From positions 4,539,085-4,603,084 of the forward strand of contig NZ_CP049780.1 in the NCBI RefSeq assembly GCF_011193355.1: 64,000 nucleotides of DNA, given 5' to 3'. This document shows, in pieces, positions 54,817 to 64,000 of the stretch. A model generated the notes under the pieces. That model was not told the DNA's origin, ran no database searches, and was given only the letters and a program-made list of their open reading frames with translations. A program made the translations under genes and the position numbers. Position 1 is the stretch's first letter. The number at the start of each line of letters is the position of its first letter. Source of the DNA: Streptomyces sp. JB150. GTDB lineage: Bacteria; Actinomycetota; Actinomycetes; Streptomycetales; Streptomycetaceae.

Positions 54817-57327
54817 ATGAGCAGCCTCTTTGACGACAGCTTCCTGGCGGACCTCCAGGCCCCTCGCGGGCACGAGGAGGAACCCCCGCCGCCGCCCGAG
54901 GGCGATCACGTTCCGGAGTCGATCCCGGACGATCTGTTCGGCGGGAAGTTCGACGTGCCGCCGGACCGGTGGGGCTCCCCCCACTCGGGCGGGGCCGAGA
55001 GCGGGGGAGGCTACTACCGGGACGGCGCCCCCCGCCCGGTGGTCGACTCGGCCGCCCTCCTGGAAGGGCTGAACGACAACCAGCGCGCCGCCGTCGTCCA
55101 CTCCGGCTCCCCCCTGCTCATCGTGGCCGGCGCCGGCTCCGGCAAGACCCGCGTGCTCACCCACCGCATCGCCTACCTGCTGGCCGAGCGGGGCGTGCAC
55201 CCGGGCCAGATCCTCGCGATCACCTTCACCAACAAGGCCGCGGGCGAGATGAAGGAGCGCGTGGAGCAGCTGGTGGGCCCGCGCGCGAACGCGATGTGGG
55301 TGATGACCTTCCACAGCGCGTGCGTGCGCATCCTGCGCCGCGAGTCCAAGAGGCTCGGCTTCACCTCGTCGTTCTCGATCTACGACGCCGCCGACTCCAA
55401 GCGCCTGATGGCCCTGGTCTGCCGCGACCTGGACCTGGACCCCAAGCGCTTCCCGCCCAAGTCCTTCAGCGCCAAGATCAGCAACCTGAAGAACGAGCTG
55501 ATCGACGAGGAGGACTTCGCCGCGCAGGCCTCCGACGGCTTCGAGAAGACCCTCGCGCAGGCCTACGCCCTCTACCAGTCGCGGCTGCGCGAGGCGAACG
55601 CCCTCGACTTCGACGACCTGATCATGACGACGGTCAACCTGCTGCGCGCCTTCCCCGACGTGGCCGAGCACTACCGCCGCCGCTTCCGCCACGTCCTGGT
55701 CGACGAGTACCAGGACACCAACCACGCGCAGTACGCCCTGGTCCGCGAGCTCGTCGGCACCTTCGAGCACCCGGTGGACGTGCCGCCCGAGGCCGAGGTG
55801 CCGCCCGCCGAGCTGTGCGTGGTCGGTGACGCCGACCAGTCGATCTACGCCTTCCGCGGCGCGACGATTCGCAACATCCTCCAGTTCGAGGAGGACTACC
55901 CGGACGCGACGACGATCCTGCTGGAGCAGAACTACCGCTCCACCCAGACGATCCTGTCCGCCGCCAACGCGGTCATCGAGCGCAACGAGTCCCGTCGCCC
56001 GAAGAACCTGTGGACCAACGCCGGCCAGGGCGCCCGCATCACCGGGTACGTCGCGGACACCGAGCACGACGAGGCCCAGTTCGTCGCCGACGAGATAGAC
56101 CGCCTCACGGACGCGGGCGAGGCGAAGGCCGGCGACGTCGCCGTGTTCTACCGCACCAACGCCCAGTCCCGTGTCTTCGAAGAGGTCTTCATCCGCGTCG
56201 GCCTGCCCTACAAGGTCGTCGGCGGCGTCCGCTTCTACGAGCGCAAGGAGGTCCGGGACGTCCTGGCCTACCTGCGCGTCCTCGCCAACCCCGAGGACTC
56301 GGTCCCGCTGCGCCGCATTCTGAACGTGCCCAAGCGCGGCATCGGGGAGCGCGCGGAAGCGATGATCGACGCGCTCTCCCAGCGCGAGAAGATCAGCTTC
56401 CCGCAGGCGCTCAAGCGCGTCGACGAGGCGTACGGCATGGCCGCGCGGTCCACCAACGCGGTCAAGCGGTTCAACGCGCTGATGGAGGAGCTGCGCACCA
56501 TCGTCGAGTCCGGCGCCGGACCGGCGACCGTCCTGGAAGCGGTGCTCGAACGCACCGGCTATCTCGCCGAGTTGCAGGCCTCCACCGACCCGCAGGACGA
56601 GACCCGCATCGAGAACCTCCAGGAACTGGCCGCCGTCGCCCTGGAGTTCGAACAGGAACGCGGCGAGGGGGAGACCGGCACGCTGGCCGACTTCCTGGAG
56701 CAGGTCGCGCTGGTCGCCGACTCCGACCAGATCCCCGACGAGGAGGACGGCGACGGCGTCATCACGCTGATGACCCTGCACACCGCCAAGGGCCTGGAGT
56801 TCCCGGTCGTCTTCCTCACCGGCATGGAGGACGGCGTCTTCCCGCACATGCGCGCCCTCGGCCAGACCAAGGAGCTGGAGGAGGAGCGCCGCCTGGCGTA
56901 CGTCGGCATCACGCGCGCGCGGGAGCGGCTGTATCTCACCCGGTCCGCCATGCGCAGCGCCTGGGGACAGCCGCAGTACAACCCGCCGTCCCGCTTCCTG
57001 GAGGAGATCCCCGCGGCGTACGTCGACTGGAAGCGCACGGGCGCCGTCGCCGCCCCGGCGGGACCGGTCTCGGGCGTGGCGGCCTCGCTGTCGTCGTCCC
57101 GTTCGCGCTCCTCGGCGTCCGGCGCCTCCGGGTTCGCCACCCGCCGGACCGCGGAGAAGCCGGCGGTGTCCCTGGCCGTCGGCGACCGCGTCACCCACGA
57201 CCAGTTCGGGCTCGGCACCGTCGTCGGGGTCAAGGGCACGGGCGCCAACGCCGAGGCGACGATCGACTTCGGCGACGCCAAGCCGAAGCGGCTGCTGCTG
57301 CGGTACGCGCCGGTCGAGAAGCTGTAG
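54817..57327 (+). CDS. pcrA: ATP-dependent DNA helicase PcrA/UvrD
   Basis: 836-aa SF1 3'-5' helicase for nucleotide-excision repair and clearing of replication blocks. ATG 54817 after GGAG. After 80 variable Pro/Gly/Asp residues: NDNQRAAVVHSGSPLLIVAGAGSGKTRVLTHR (Q motif and Walker A), AITFTNKAAGEMKERV, VLVDEYQDTN, VVGDADQSIYAFRGA, LEQNYRST, MTLHTAKGLEFPVVFL, AYVGITRARERLYLT. The C-terminus VGDRVTHDQFGLGTVVGV...FGDAKPKRLLL is the Tudor-like RNA-polymerase-binding tail of PcrA. A complete gene, alone on its strand, between cell-wall genes. Confidence 0.96.
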   Translation: MSSLFDDSFLADLQAPRGHEEEPPPPPEGDHVPESIPDDLFGGKFDVPPDRWGSPHSGGAESGGGYYRDGAPRPVVDSAALLEGLNDNQRAAVVHSGSPLLIVAGAGSGKTRVLTHRIAYLLAERGVHPGQILAITFTNKAAGEMKERVEQLVGPRANAMWVMTFHSACVRILRRESKRLGFTSSFSIYDAADSKRLMALVCRDLDLDPKRFPPKSFSAKISNLKNELIDEEDFAAQASDGFEKTLAQAYALYQSRLREANALDFDDLIMTTVNLLRAFPDVAEHYRRRFRHVLVDEYQDTNHAQYALVRELVGTFEHPVDVPPEAEVPPAELCVVGDADQSIYAFRGATIRNILQFEEDYPDATTILLEQNYRSTQTILSAANAVIERNESRRPKNLWTNAGQGARITGYVADTEHDEAQFVADEIDRLTDAGEAKAGDVAVFYRTNAQSRVFEEVFIRVGLPYKVVGGVRFYERKEVRDVLAYLRVLANPEDSVPLRRILNVPKRGIGERAEAMIDALSQREKISFPQALKRVDEAYGMAARSTNAVKRFNALMEELRTIVESGAGPATVLEAVLERTGYLAELQASTDPQDETRIENLQELAAVALEFEQERGEGETGTLADFLEQVALVADSDQIPDEEDGDGVITLMTLHTAKGLEFPVVFLTGMEDGVFPHMRALGQTKELEEERRLAYVGITRARERLYLTRSAMRSAWGQPQYNPPSRFLEEIPAAYVDWKRTGAVAAPAGPVSGVAASLSSSRSRSSASGASGFATRRTAEKPAVSLAVGDRVTHDQFGLGTVVGVKGTGANAEATIDFGDAKPKRLLLRYAPVEKL

Positions 57328-57374
57328 CGGCGCCCGCCGCCGTGACGCAATGACCGCAGTGACGCCGTGAGAAA

Positions 57375-57400
57375 GGCCCCCGCCGGACAGGGCGGGGGCC
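57375..57400. terminator. Bidirectional terminator between pcrA and the M23 gene
   Basis: GGCCCCCGCC, 6-base loop, GGCGGGGGCC; perfect 10-bp GC stem between two convergent genes. Confidence 0.85.
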
Positions 57401-57416
57401 GTTCACACCGACGTGG

Positions 57417-59009
57417 TCAGGACGGGTCCAGCCCGTGGCTGCGCAGCCAGGACAGCGGGTCGATGGCCGCGCCGCCGCCCGGCCGGACCTCGAAGTGCAG
57501 GTGCGGGCCGGTGGAGTTGCCGGAGTTCCCGGAGAACGCGATCGGGTCGCCGGCCTTGACGGTCGTACCGGAGGCCACGCGGTAGCTGGAGAGATGGCAG
57601 TACCAGGTCTCCGTGCCGTCCTTCGCGGTCACGATCATCATGTTGCCGTAGGCGCTGTTCCACTCCGTGCGGACGGTGCCGTCGGTCGCGGCCATCACGG
57701 TCGAGCCGTACGAGACGGGGAAGTCGATGCCGGTGTGCAGCGACATCCAGTTGATGCCGGACTGGCCGTAGTAGGCGCTGAGTCCGTGCTGGGCGACCGG
57801 GAGGGCGAACTTCGGACGGAGCCGCTCCTTGCGGGCGGCCTCCTCGGCGGCCCGCCTGCGCTCGGCCTCCTGCTGCGCCTTGAGGTCGATGCGCTCCTGG
57901 GTGCGGCTGGCCCGGTCGGCGAAGTCGTCCGCCTCGGCGGACAGGCTCTCCAGCTGGGTGTCCAGCTTGTTGTTGGCGGTGGCCGGCTTCACCGGCTGGG
58001 CGTCGGCCGCGGTCGTCGAGGTCTCCTGCGCGTCCTCGGCGCCGAACGTGCCGACGGAGGCGGCGGCGATGCCCGCGACGCCCATGACGCACGCCGAGGG
58101 AACGGCCACGGTCAGCAGAGCGGAGCGCTTGGCGGGCGTACGGCGGCGGGAACGCGAGCCGCCGCGGGAGGCCGCGCGCGAGACGGGCTCGGAAGTGACC
58201 TCCTCCTGTCCGTCGAGCAGGCCGACGGCGGGGAGTTCACCGGTGGCGGCCAGACCGTCCTCCGGCAGGACGGTTTGCCCGTTCTCGTCGTAGGAGGCCC
58301 CGCCGTCGTAACCGGCCGGGTCGTCGTAACCGGCCGGGTCGTCGTAGCCGGAGGGGTCCTCGTACGACGTGGACTCGTCGTAGCCGGAGGCGTCCTCGTA
58401 GGCGGTGGACTCCTCGTACGTCACCTGGTCGAAGGTGGCGGTGGCCTGCTGCTGCTCGCTGTCGCCGCCGGCGGTGTTCCACTGGGTGGCGTCGTACGCG
58501 CCGGTGTCGAAGTGCTGCGTGCCCCACTCCCACTGCTGTGTCTGGTCGGCGGGGCCGCCGGACTGCTCGGGCTGGAGCCAGGCGCCCGCGTCCCACTGGC
58601 CGCTGGTGTCGGGCGCGGCGGTCTGGTGCGGAATGCCGGCGAGCTGCTGGTAGCCGGTGGACCAGGTGGTGGCGTCGTAGGCGCCGGTGTCGTAGGCGGC
58701 GTGGTGCTGGGCCGCGTACGGGTCTTGGTTCAGGGTCTCGTGACTGCCGGTGGACCACTGGGAGCTGTCGTACGCGCCCGTGTCGTGGCCGCCGGTCATG
58801 TCGCCGAAGAGGGGGTCCGCCTGGAAGGTGGTGGCGGAGGAGGCGGTGGGGTGGCCGCCGGTGTCGAAATCGGTGGCTGGATAGCCGCCGTATGTGGTGA
58901 AGTCCCCGTAAGGGGCTTCCTGGGTGCCGTACGACGCGTAGTGCGCCGAGGCGGCGTCGGAAGCCGGAGCCGGGGTGGTCATGCTCCCCGACGGGTGACG
59001 GTCGTTCAC
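57417..59009 (-). CDS. M23 family metallopeptidase with acidic Tyr/Gly/Asp repeat N-terminus
   Basis: 530-aa membrane-anchored cell-wall peptidase. Residues 1-260 are cytoplasmic-looking low-complexity sequence with repeats: DTGAYDxxxW(S/N)TxG units and, near 210-245, GYDDPAGYDDPAGYDGG. A basic patch (RSRRRTPAKRS) precedes one membrane helix at about 300-325 (LLTVAVPSACVMGVAGIAAASV), then a coiled-coil linker (ADDFADRASRTQERIDLKAQQEAERRRAAEEA) and the M23 domain: HTGIDFPVSYGS and HLHFEVRPGGGAAIDP with the zinc ligands. GTG 59009 is chosen; ATG 58982 is possible. Probably a glycyl or D-Ala peptidase or a LytM-type activator outside the membrane. Confidence 0.88.
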   Translation of the reverse strand: MNDRHPSGSMTTPAPASDAASAHYASYGTQEAPYGDFTTYGGYPATDFDTGGHPTASSATTFQADPLFGDMTGGHDTGAYDSSQWSTGSHETLNQDPYAAQHHAAYDTGAYDATTWSTGYQQLAGIPHQTAAPDTSGQWDAGAWLQPEQSGGPADQTQQWEWGTQHFDTGAYDATQWNTAGGDSEQQQATATFDQVTYEESTAYEDASGYDESTSYEDPSGYDDPAGYDDPAGYDGGASYDENGQTVLPEDGLAATGELPAVGLLDGQEEVTSEPVSRAASRGGSRSRRRTPAKRSALLTVAVPSACVMGVAGIAAASVGTFGAEDAQETSTTAADAQPVKPATANNKLDTQLESLSAEADDFADRASRTQERIDLKAQQEAERRRAAEEAARKERLRPKFALPVAQHGLSAYYGQSGINWMSLHTGIDFPVSYGSTVMAATDGTVRTEWNSAYGNMMIVTAKDGTETWYCHLSSYRVASGTTVKAGDPIAFSGNSGNSTGPHLHFEVRPGGGAAIDPLSWLRSHGLDPS

Positions 59010-59304
59010 CAACTTCTCTTTCGCCTCGACAACAGGGGCTGCCAGAGCAGTGCGGCGACTGTACCCGGCGGTACGCGGGCACGACAATCTTCTGCAGGTT
59101 TCGTGCCTACGGGAAACGGGCATTCGGCCGTGTTTCGGGGGAGGGCGGGCACGAACTTTGGCTTTGTGTTCGAAGCGCGTTCGATGTCTGGTCATTGTCG
59201 GGTCGCTGTCCGGTCGCTGTCCGACCGCTCTCCGACACCGGTGAATCGGTTGTTCCGGTGAGGTGTTGATAGCCCGGGGGAGGGGCGCGAGGAAGGGGCG
59301 GGGG

Positions 59305-60243
59305 TCAGGCCACCGTCACGTCGTCGGTGTGCGCGGTGGCGTCCGCCCCGATTCGATGCGCCAGGTCGAGGGCCTGCCGTATCCCGGACGCGACGGCCGG
59401 GTGGACGGGCAGGGCGAGATGGCCGATCCCGGTCACCCGTATGTTCCGCGCGGACAGGTCCGGGTGGTCGAGGCGTGCGGCCTCCGGCGGGTCCATCACA
59501 TGGTCGAGGTCGCTCCAGAAACTGACGAAGTGCGTACGGCAGCCGGGCGCGGGCGCGGCGAGTTCCTCGATCACCTCGGAGCCGGGGCGCATCTGCCGCA
59601 CGATCGGATGGGCGTCGGCGAGCCGTGCGACCCGGGTGCCGGCGTGCGGGGTGCCGAGCGTGACGAGGGTGCGCACCCGCCGGTCGCCGCCGAGCCGCTG
59701 GACGTAGTACCGCGCGATCAGGCCGCCGAGGCTGTGGCCCACCACGTCCACGCGCGCGCTGCCCGTGCGCTCGCAGATCTCCTCGATGTGCCGGCCGAGC
59801 AGTGCGGCAGCGGTGCGGATGTCACAGGTCAGCGGTGAGTAGTTGAGCGATTCGACGCGCTGCCCGCCGTGCCGCGCCAGGCTGCGGCGCAGCAGGACGA
59901 ACACGGAGCGGTTGTCGATGAAGCCGTGCAGCAGGACGACCGGGGGGCGGGACGGTGCCGGGAGCCGGGGTGTCGTCTCGGGGTCCGGCGGGGGCGCGGC
60001 GGGGAGCCGTCGCTCCTGGGTGATGCCGGACGGGTAGAGGAGCAGGTGCCCCGCGAGGATCGCGACCTCCAGGGCGGTCGCCTTCAGCAGAGCGGCGGAG
60101 AGGTCGGTCAGGCCGCCGGGGAGCAGACGCCGGCAGAACGGGGGGAGGGGCAGGGAAGGGCGTGCCAGGGAGGCGAGGGGCAGTGAAGGGAGGGCCAGGG
60201 GGAGGAAGGGCGGGAGTTCTCTGATGAGTCGTAAGGCCTTCAT
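59305..60243 (-). CDS. Alpha/beta-hydrolase, lipase-like, membrane-anchored N-terminus
   Basis: 312 aa, ATG 60243 with AGGAGG just before it. N-terminal hydrophobic Leu/Pro-rich region (LPPFLPLALPSLPLASLARPSLPLPPF) and a further hydrophobic stretch to about 70 suggest secretion or membrane attachment. The hydrolase fold follows: PPVVLLHGFIDNRSVFVLL (oxyanion region), VDVVGHSLGGLIARYYVQ with the nucleophile Ser in GHSLGG, LGTPHAGTRVA, and a C-terminal ITGIGHLALPVHP His region. It resembles triacylglycerol lipases/esterases that Streptomyces secretes. Stands alone, divergent from the B12-binding gene. Confidence 0.87.
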   Translation of the reverse strand: MKALRLIRELPPFLPLALPSLPLASLARPSLPLPPFCRRLLPGGLTDLSAALLKATALEVAILAGHLLLYPSGITQERRLPAAPPPDPETTPRLPAPSRPPVVLLHGFIDNRSVFVLLRRSLARHGGQRVESLNYSPLTCDIRTAAALLGRHIEEICERTGSARVDVVGHSLGGLIARYYVQRLGGDRRVRTLVTLGTPHAGTRVARLADAHPIVRQMRPGSEVIEELAAPAPGCRTHFVSFWSDLDHVMDPPEAARLDHPDLSARNIRVTGIGHLALPVHPAVASGIRQALDLAHRIGADATAHTDDVTVA

Positions 60244-60725
60244 GGCCGACCTCCTGTCGGCACGCCGGAGGACGGCGCTGTCCCCCGTGTGCTGCCGAGG
60301 GATGCCGCCGGACTTCGGAGGAAGGCCGCACCGGCGGGCCGTGCGGTCTGCGGCGCGATGGTGCGGAGGGGTTCCGGCGGCTCCCGACGCGCAGGGTCCC
60401 GGGCCGGCCCGTGGGGCCTCGGCTGATGCGGCGGGTGGGCCGCCTGGGCTCGGAACGGTGCGCTGCGAATGTGTCCCACGTGTGATTTCCCCCTCGCTCT
60501 CCACCGCGAAACTGCCGGTTGCGGGATGCTGGCGATAACGTTCGTTCACTTCCCCGGTCGGTGCGGGACGGGGGTGTCCGTGCCGTGGTGGCGCCCCCGG
60601 ACGGTGGGCGGCGGACCGCGCGGTACGCGCGCAACGAATGTGTGATATGCGCCACATGTACGGCATATGTCATGTGTGCGGTACTTGTCGGTACGGATGG
60701 ATGTAGTCGCTTCATGGAGGCAGTG
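60244..60725. promoter_or_regulatory. Divergent control region with an ATATGC inverted repeat
   Basis: About 480 bases without a gene. ATATGC at 60645-60650 and GCATAT at 60663-60668 are inverted around 12 bases, in an AT-rich block that is about 55-80 bases upstream of the B12-binding gene. The first copy extends to ATATGCGCCAC, shared with the palindrome at 52632. Confidence 0.5.
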
Positions 60726-61142
60726 ATGGGTGTGGCAGCCGGTCCGATCCGCGTGGTGGTCGCCAAGCCGGGGCTCGACGGCCACGATCGGGGAGCCAAG
60801 GTGATCGCGCGGGCGCTGCGCGACGCCGGTATGGAGGTCATCTACACCGGGCTCCACCAGACCCCCGAGCAGATCGTCGACACCGCGATCCAGGAGGACG
60901 CCGACGCGATCGGCCTGTCCATCCTGTCCGGCGCGCACAACACGCTGTTCGCGGCGGTGATCGACCTGCTCAAGGAGCGCGACGCGGCGGACATCCTGGT
61001 CTTCGGCGGGGGGATCATCCCCGAGGACGACATCCCGCCGCTGAAGGAGAAGGGCGTCGCGGAGATCTTCACGCCCGGTGCGACGACCGCGTCGATCGTG
61101 GAGTGGGTGCGCGCCAACGTGCGGCAGCCGGCCGGGGCGTAG
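60726..61142 (+). CDS. icmB: Cobalamin-binding small subunit of an acyl-CoA mutase
   Basis: 138-aa stand-alone B12-binding subunit. Residues 5-20 [17 protein letters not shown] hold the DxHxxG motif whose His replaces the dimethylbenzimidazole ligand; [11 protein letters not shown] and [15 protein letters not shown] complete the fold. Size and sequence match the small subunit of isobutyryl-CoA or ethylmalonyl-type mutases that pair with a separate large catalytic subunit. No large subunit is visible here. ATG 60726 is chosen: GGAGG lies five bases before it; ATG 60714 would add four residues. The name icmB is from family resemblance. Confidence 0.85.
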   Translation: MGVAAGPIRVVVAKPGLDGHDRGAKVIARALRDAGMEVIYTGLHQTPEQIVDTAIQEDADAIGLSILSGAHNTLFAAVIDLLKERDAADILVFGGGIIPEDDIPPLKEKGVAEIFTPGATTASIVEWVRANVRQPAGA

Positions 61143-61365
61143 CGCTTCGGCGGGCGGGCTGACGGGCGGGCTGAGGGCGCGGCCGGGGGCGCTGCTGTAG
61201 CAGCGGCTGGTGCTGCCGTGGCCGCCGCGGTTGCGGCGGCTTCTGCGGCTGTTGGGGTTGGTGCGGCCTGTGCGTGCCCCGGCGGCCCCGTCGCCGGCTC
61301 GCCCACGTCCGGGAAGAGCCGTCGTTCTGCCAGGGCCCCGGCCCAGGCCCCGACCGGGCTCAAAC

Positions 61366-63054
61366 TCAGGCACCGCTCGGGCCGCAGGCGCCGTCCGGGC
61401 CGCCGTCTCCTTCCGGGCCGCAGTCGTCGGCCGGCCCCGGGCCCAGCTCCTCGGCCATCGCGGCCCGTAGCCGCAGTGTGGTCACCAGCCGCTGGAACGC
61501 CTCGGCCCAGTACCCGCCCGCCCCCGGCGAGGCATCCTCCGCTTCCTCCGGTGCGGCCAGGAGAGCGTCGAGGCGGCTCGCCTCGGACGGGTCCAGGCAG
61601 CGCTCGGCCAGCCCCATCACCCCGCTGAAACTCCACGGGTAACTGCCCGCGTCCCGGGCGATGTTGAGCGCGTCGACCACAGCCCGCCCCAGCGGCGCGG
61701 CCCACGGCACCGCACACACGCCGAGCAGCTGGAACGCCTCCGACAGACCGTGTGCCGCGATGAACCCGGCCACCCATTCGGCCCGTTCGCGCGCGCTCAG
61801 CGTGCCCAGCAGCTGGGCGCGCTCGGCCAGGGACACCGCCCCCGGGCCGCCCGCCTCGGGTGAGGACGGCGTACCGAGGAGCGCCCGCGCCCACTCGGCG
61901 TCCCGCTGCCGCACCGCCGCCCGGCACCAGGCCGCGTGCAGCTCGCTGCGCCAGTCGTCGGCCACCGGCAGCGCCAGGATCTTTCGCGGTGTCCGGCCGC
62001 CCAGCCGCGCCGGCCAGGTCGCGAGCGGCGCCGCTTCCACCAACTGCCCGAGCCACCATGACCGTTCACCCCGTCCCGTGGGTGCCTTGGCGACCACACC
62101 GTCGCGCTCCATGCTCGCGTCGCACTCGTGCGGGGCCTCGACGACCAGGCGCGGACCGTCCCCGGTGTGGTCGACGGCGACGCAGGCCGCCGCGCGGACC
62201 GCCATCCGCCCGGCGAGCGAGGAGCCCGGCAGCGCGGACAGCAGTTCCGCCGCCGTCGCCCGGACGTTGCGGCTGCGGTCGGCGAGCGCCTGTTCCAGGA
62301 AGGGCTCGTCGTCCGGGCCGAGTCCGGTGCGCAGCGAGTCGAGGAACATCAGCCGGTCCTCGGCGCGTTCCGCCGGCCAGGTGCCGGACAGCAGGTCGCG
62401 GGCCGCCGCCGGGTCCTGCGCGCGTATGGCCGCCAGCAGGGCGACCCGCTCCGCGAACAGGCCCTCCTGCCACAGCCGCCGCACCCGGTCCGTCTCCTCC
62501 GGCCGTGGCAGCGCCGCGTCGCCGCCCGGTGCCGAGCGCAGCACGAACCGCCAGTCCGGGTTGAGCCGCGCGAGCCACAGGGCGCGCGGGCCCGCGAACG
62601 CCAGCGCCGCCGGCCGCAGATCCGTCCGGCCCCGCGCCGCGTCGAGCAGCGCGGGCAGCGCCTGCGGGGGCGCCGCGAAACCACGGGCGTTGGCCATGGC
62701 CAGCCACTGGGGCAGCAGCTCCATCAGATCCGGTGCGGTCCCCCTGCGTCCGCCGCCCGCTGCGGCGGAGCGGTCGGCCAGCAGCATCGCGAGCCTGCGC
62801 GCCGCCGCCGCGGGCAGTGCGGGACGCGGGTCCTCGGGCGCCGGTTTTGGACGCTCGGCCGCCCGCGCGGGTCGCAGCCCGGCACGCCGCCGTACGGTCT
62901 CCACCGCCGCCGCGTCCAGCAGCGCCGCCGGTGCCTGCGGACCAGGGGCGATGCCGGGTGGCGTACGCCGCTCCGTGCCGAGCAGCGCGGCGGTCACAAG
63001 CTCCTCCCAGACGCCCGGTGCGGGCGCTTGCGCGGGAGCGGAGGTCCTGGTCAC
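61366..63054 (-). CDS. DUF5691 domain protein
   Basis: 562 aa. Recognised only as the DUF5691 family: N-terminal WEELVTAALLGTERRTPP is its typical opening, and the body is a long alpha-helical, HEAT-like series (LLSALPGSSLAGRMAVRAAACV...). Ends in an acidic/Gly-rich tail. Start GTG 63054 with AAAGGAA upstream. In actinobacteria it commonly lies beside a SWIM-type zinc-finger protein and an MoxR-type ATPase; here the SWIM-like gene is immediately upstream. Role unknown; probably a cytoplasmic scaffold in that module. Confidence 0.8.
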   Translation of the reverse strand: MTRTSAPAQAPAPGVWEELVTAALLGTERRTPPGIAPGPQAPAALLDAAAVETVRRRAGLRPARAAERPKPAPEDPRPALPAAAARRLAMLLADRSAAAGGGRRGTAPDLMELLPQWLAMANARGFAAPPQALPALLDAARGRTDLRPAALAFAGPRALWLARLNPDWRFVLRSAPGGDAALPRPEETDRVRRLWQEGLFAERVALLAAIRAQDPAAARDLLSGTWPAERAEDRLMFLDSLRTGLGPDDEPFLEQALADRSRNVRATAAELLSALPGSSLAGRMAVRAAACVAVDHTGDGPRLVVEAPHECDASMERDGVVAKAPTGRGERSWWLGQLVEAAPLATWPARLGGRTPRKILALPVADDWRSELHAAWCRAAVRQRDAEWARALLGTPSSPEAGGPGAVSLAERAQLLGTLSARERAEWVAGFIAAHGLSEAFQLLGVCAVPWAAPLGRAVVDALNIARDAGSYPWSFSGVMGLAERCLDPSEASRLDALLAAPEEAEDASPGAGGYWAEAFQRLVTTLRLRAAMAEELGPGPADDCGPEGDGGPDGACGPSGA

Positions 63055-63317
63055 GAGGTTCCTTTCGGCCGAGCGCGGGCGGAGTGGCAGGGGACGGGGG
63101 CGGAGGCGGGTCGGAGTGGCGGGGTCGGGGCCGGGTCGGAGCGGCGGAGGACGCGGGCGGGGTCGGGGGCGGAGCCGGGTCGGGTATCCCGCGGCGCGGG
63201 ACGGATGCCCGCCTGCGGCGGGGGAGGAAGACCGTCAGCGAAGGGCGAGACGTCCGCGAGGGGCGAGGACGTCTGGCGTGGAGCGAGGACGTCTGCGGTG
63301 CGTCGGGAGCCGTGCGG

Positions 63318-64000
63318 TCACGACAGCGGCACCGCCTCGCCCGCCCCCTGCGGCCAGGCGGTCAGCGGGGTGAAGCCCTGGTGGCCGCACTCGCCGAAGA
63401 CCGTCACCGGGGCTCCGCCCGAGAGGGCGACCAGGCGCCACAGGCCCGGCCGGGAGCGGGCCGAGGGGGTCAGCGGCAGGGCCGTGTCCTCGTGCGCGTC
63501 CGCCAGCTGCCAGGAGTCGCCGTCCGGTATCGGCACGACCCGTTCCAGGGTCACCGGGACGGCGTCCAGCCACGGATCGTCCCGCAGCGCCTCGCCGTAC
63601 CGGGCCGCCGCCTCACTGGTCGTCACCCCCGGCGGGCGGGTCGCCGTCGGCTCGGGTGCCGTGAACCGCTCGCCCAGGGCGCCCCGCAGCCGGCCGGCGC
63701 CCGGATAGGCGGACACCTCGGCCTCCAGGGCGAGCCCGACCGGCAGCGCCAGGTCGGGGGCGCGGCCGGCGGCGCCGTACGACAGGAGCAGCGTGGTGCG
63801 GTGCGACCGCGTCCCGTACAGCCAGATGCGGCGGGTGGTCAGACGGGTGTCCGCCACGTCGTACTGGGCGAGGACCAGCCAGCTGTCGCGCACCGGCGGG
63901 CCGTCGGCCGGGGCGGTGAGGCCGACCCGGGAGCGGACCGTCGCCGCCAGTCCGTCCGGCAGGCGCTCACGGCGCAGCCAGCCCTGGTCGAGGAGGTGCA
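63318..64000 (-). CDS. SWIM zinc-finger-type protein, C-terminal part
   Basis: Open from the right edge of the window, ending at 63318, 227 codons visible. The segment (WLRRERLPDGLAATVRSRVGL... TRRIWLYGTRSHRTTLLLSYGAAGRA... GECGHQGFTPLTAW) agrees with the C-terminal half of the SWIM zinc-finger family protein that pairs with DUF5691 in Streptomyces; the finger itself would lie outside. The 263 bases to the next gene include GAGGACGTCTG-like repeats and no other gene. Assignment rests mainly on position and general resemblance. Confidence 0.65.
   Translation of the reverse strand, partial: HLLDQGWLRRERLPDGLAATVRSRVGLTAPADGPPVRDSWLVLAQYDVADTRLTTRRIWLYGTRSHRTTLLLSYGAAGRAPDLALPVGLALEAEVSAYPGAGRLRGALGERFTAPEPTATRPPGVTTSEAAARYGEALRDDPWLDAVPVTLERVVPIPDGDSWQLADAHEDTALPLTPSARSRPGLWRLVALSGGAPVTVFGECGHQGFTPLTAWPQGAGEAVPLS

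Overview
This window is a stretch of the chromosome core of a high-GC actinomycete, almost certainly a Streptomyces. The evidence is the very high G+C at third codon positions, frequent GTG starts, and the order groES-groEL1 / whiD / bldM / sigD / guaB / guaB3 ... choD-like oxidase ... guaA. From memory, this matches the S. coelicolor region around SCO4758-SCO4802 and the Mycobacterium block groEL1-whiB3-sigD-guaB2-guaB3-choD. I see no tRNA, rRNA, transposon, prophage or CRISPR.

Layout. 1-5.7 kb: end of a secreted xylanase, an LCP cell-wall ligase, a THUMP-like methyltransferase and two polysaccharide-deacetylase lipoproteins, the second odd. 5.7-8.1 kb: groES-groEL1 behind two CIRCE operators and followed by a strong terminator. 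8.1-11.4 kb: ester cyclase-like protein, short-chain dehydrogenase, a frameshifted MOSC gene and a LysR regulator. 11.5-14.8 kb: developmental regulators whiD and bldM (with a clear sigma-BldN promoter), 1.3 kb of apparently non-coding DNA, and ECF sigma factor sigD. 14.9-17.7 kb: guaB and guaB3. 17.8-21.7 kb: small membrane protein, a nucleotide-sugar dehydrogenase lacking its catalytic Cys, and glpD. 22.1-33.8 kb: six tandem Hanks-type Ser/Thr kinase genes, one of them a pseudokinase; five carry a related extracytoplasmic domain. 33.9-37.4 kb: succinate-semialdehyde dehydrogenase and a GMC oxidoreductase with a ferredoxin-like Cys motif. 37.5-41.5 kb: an LAETG surface protein, chorismate mutase behind a putative aromatic-residue attenuator, and guaA. 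41.5-46.5 kb: small metabolic and membrane genes. 46.3-50.4 kb: a divergent PspC/LiaF-like protein versus PspC-sensor kinase plus response regulator, resembling the EsrISR/LiaFSR envelope-stress systems. 50.4-60.2 kb: cell-wall hydrolases (two NlpC/P60, one M23), one behind a c-di-AMP riboswitch, with helicase pcrA and a lipase. 60.7-64 kb: a B12-binding mutase subunit, a DUF5691 protein and the end of a SWIM-type protein.

Common themes are cell-envelope sensing and remodelling (LCP, deacetylases, kinases, PspC system, P60/M23 hydrolases, sortase substrate), guanine-nucleotide synthesis (guaB, guaB3, guaA) and development (whiD, bldM). The least familiar items are the aromatic attenuator with an apparently leaderless leader peptide upstream of chorismate mutase, the pseudokinase with about 350 residues of low-complexity sequence inserted into its kinase fold, the Cys-less nucleotide-sugar dehydrogenase, and a set of candidate operator repeats.
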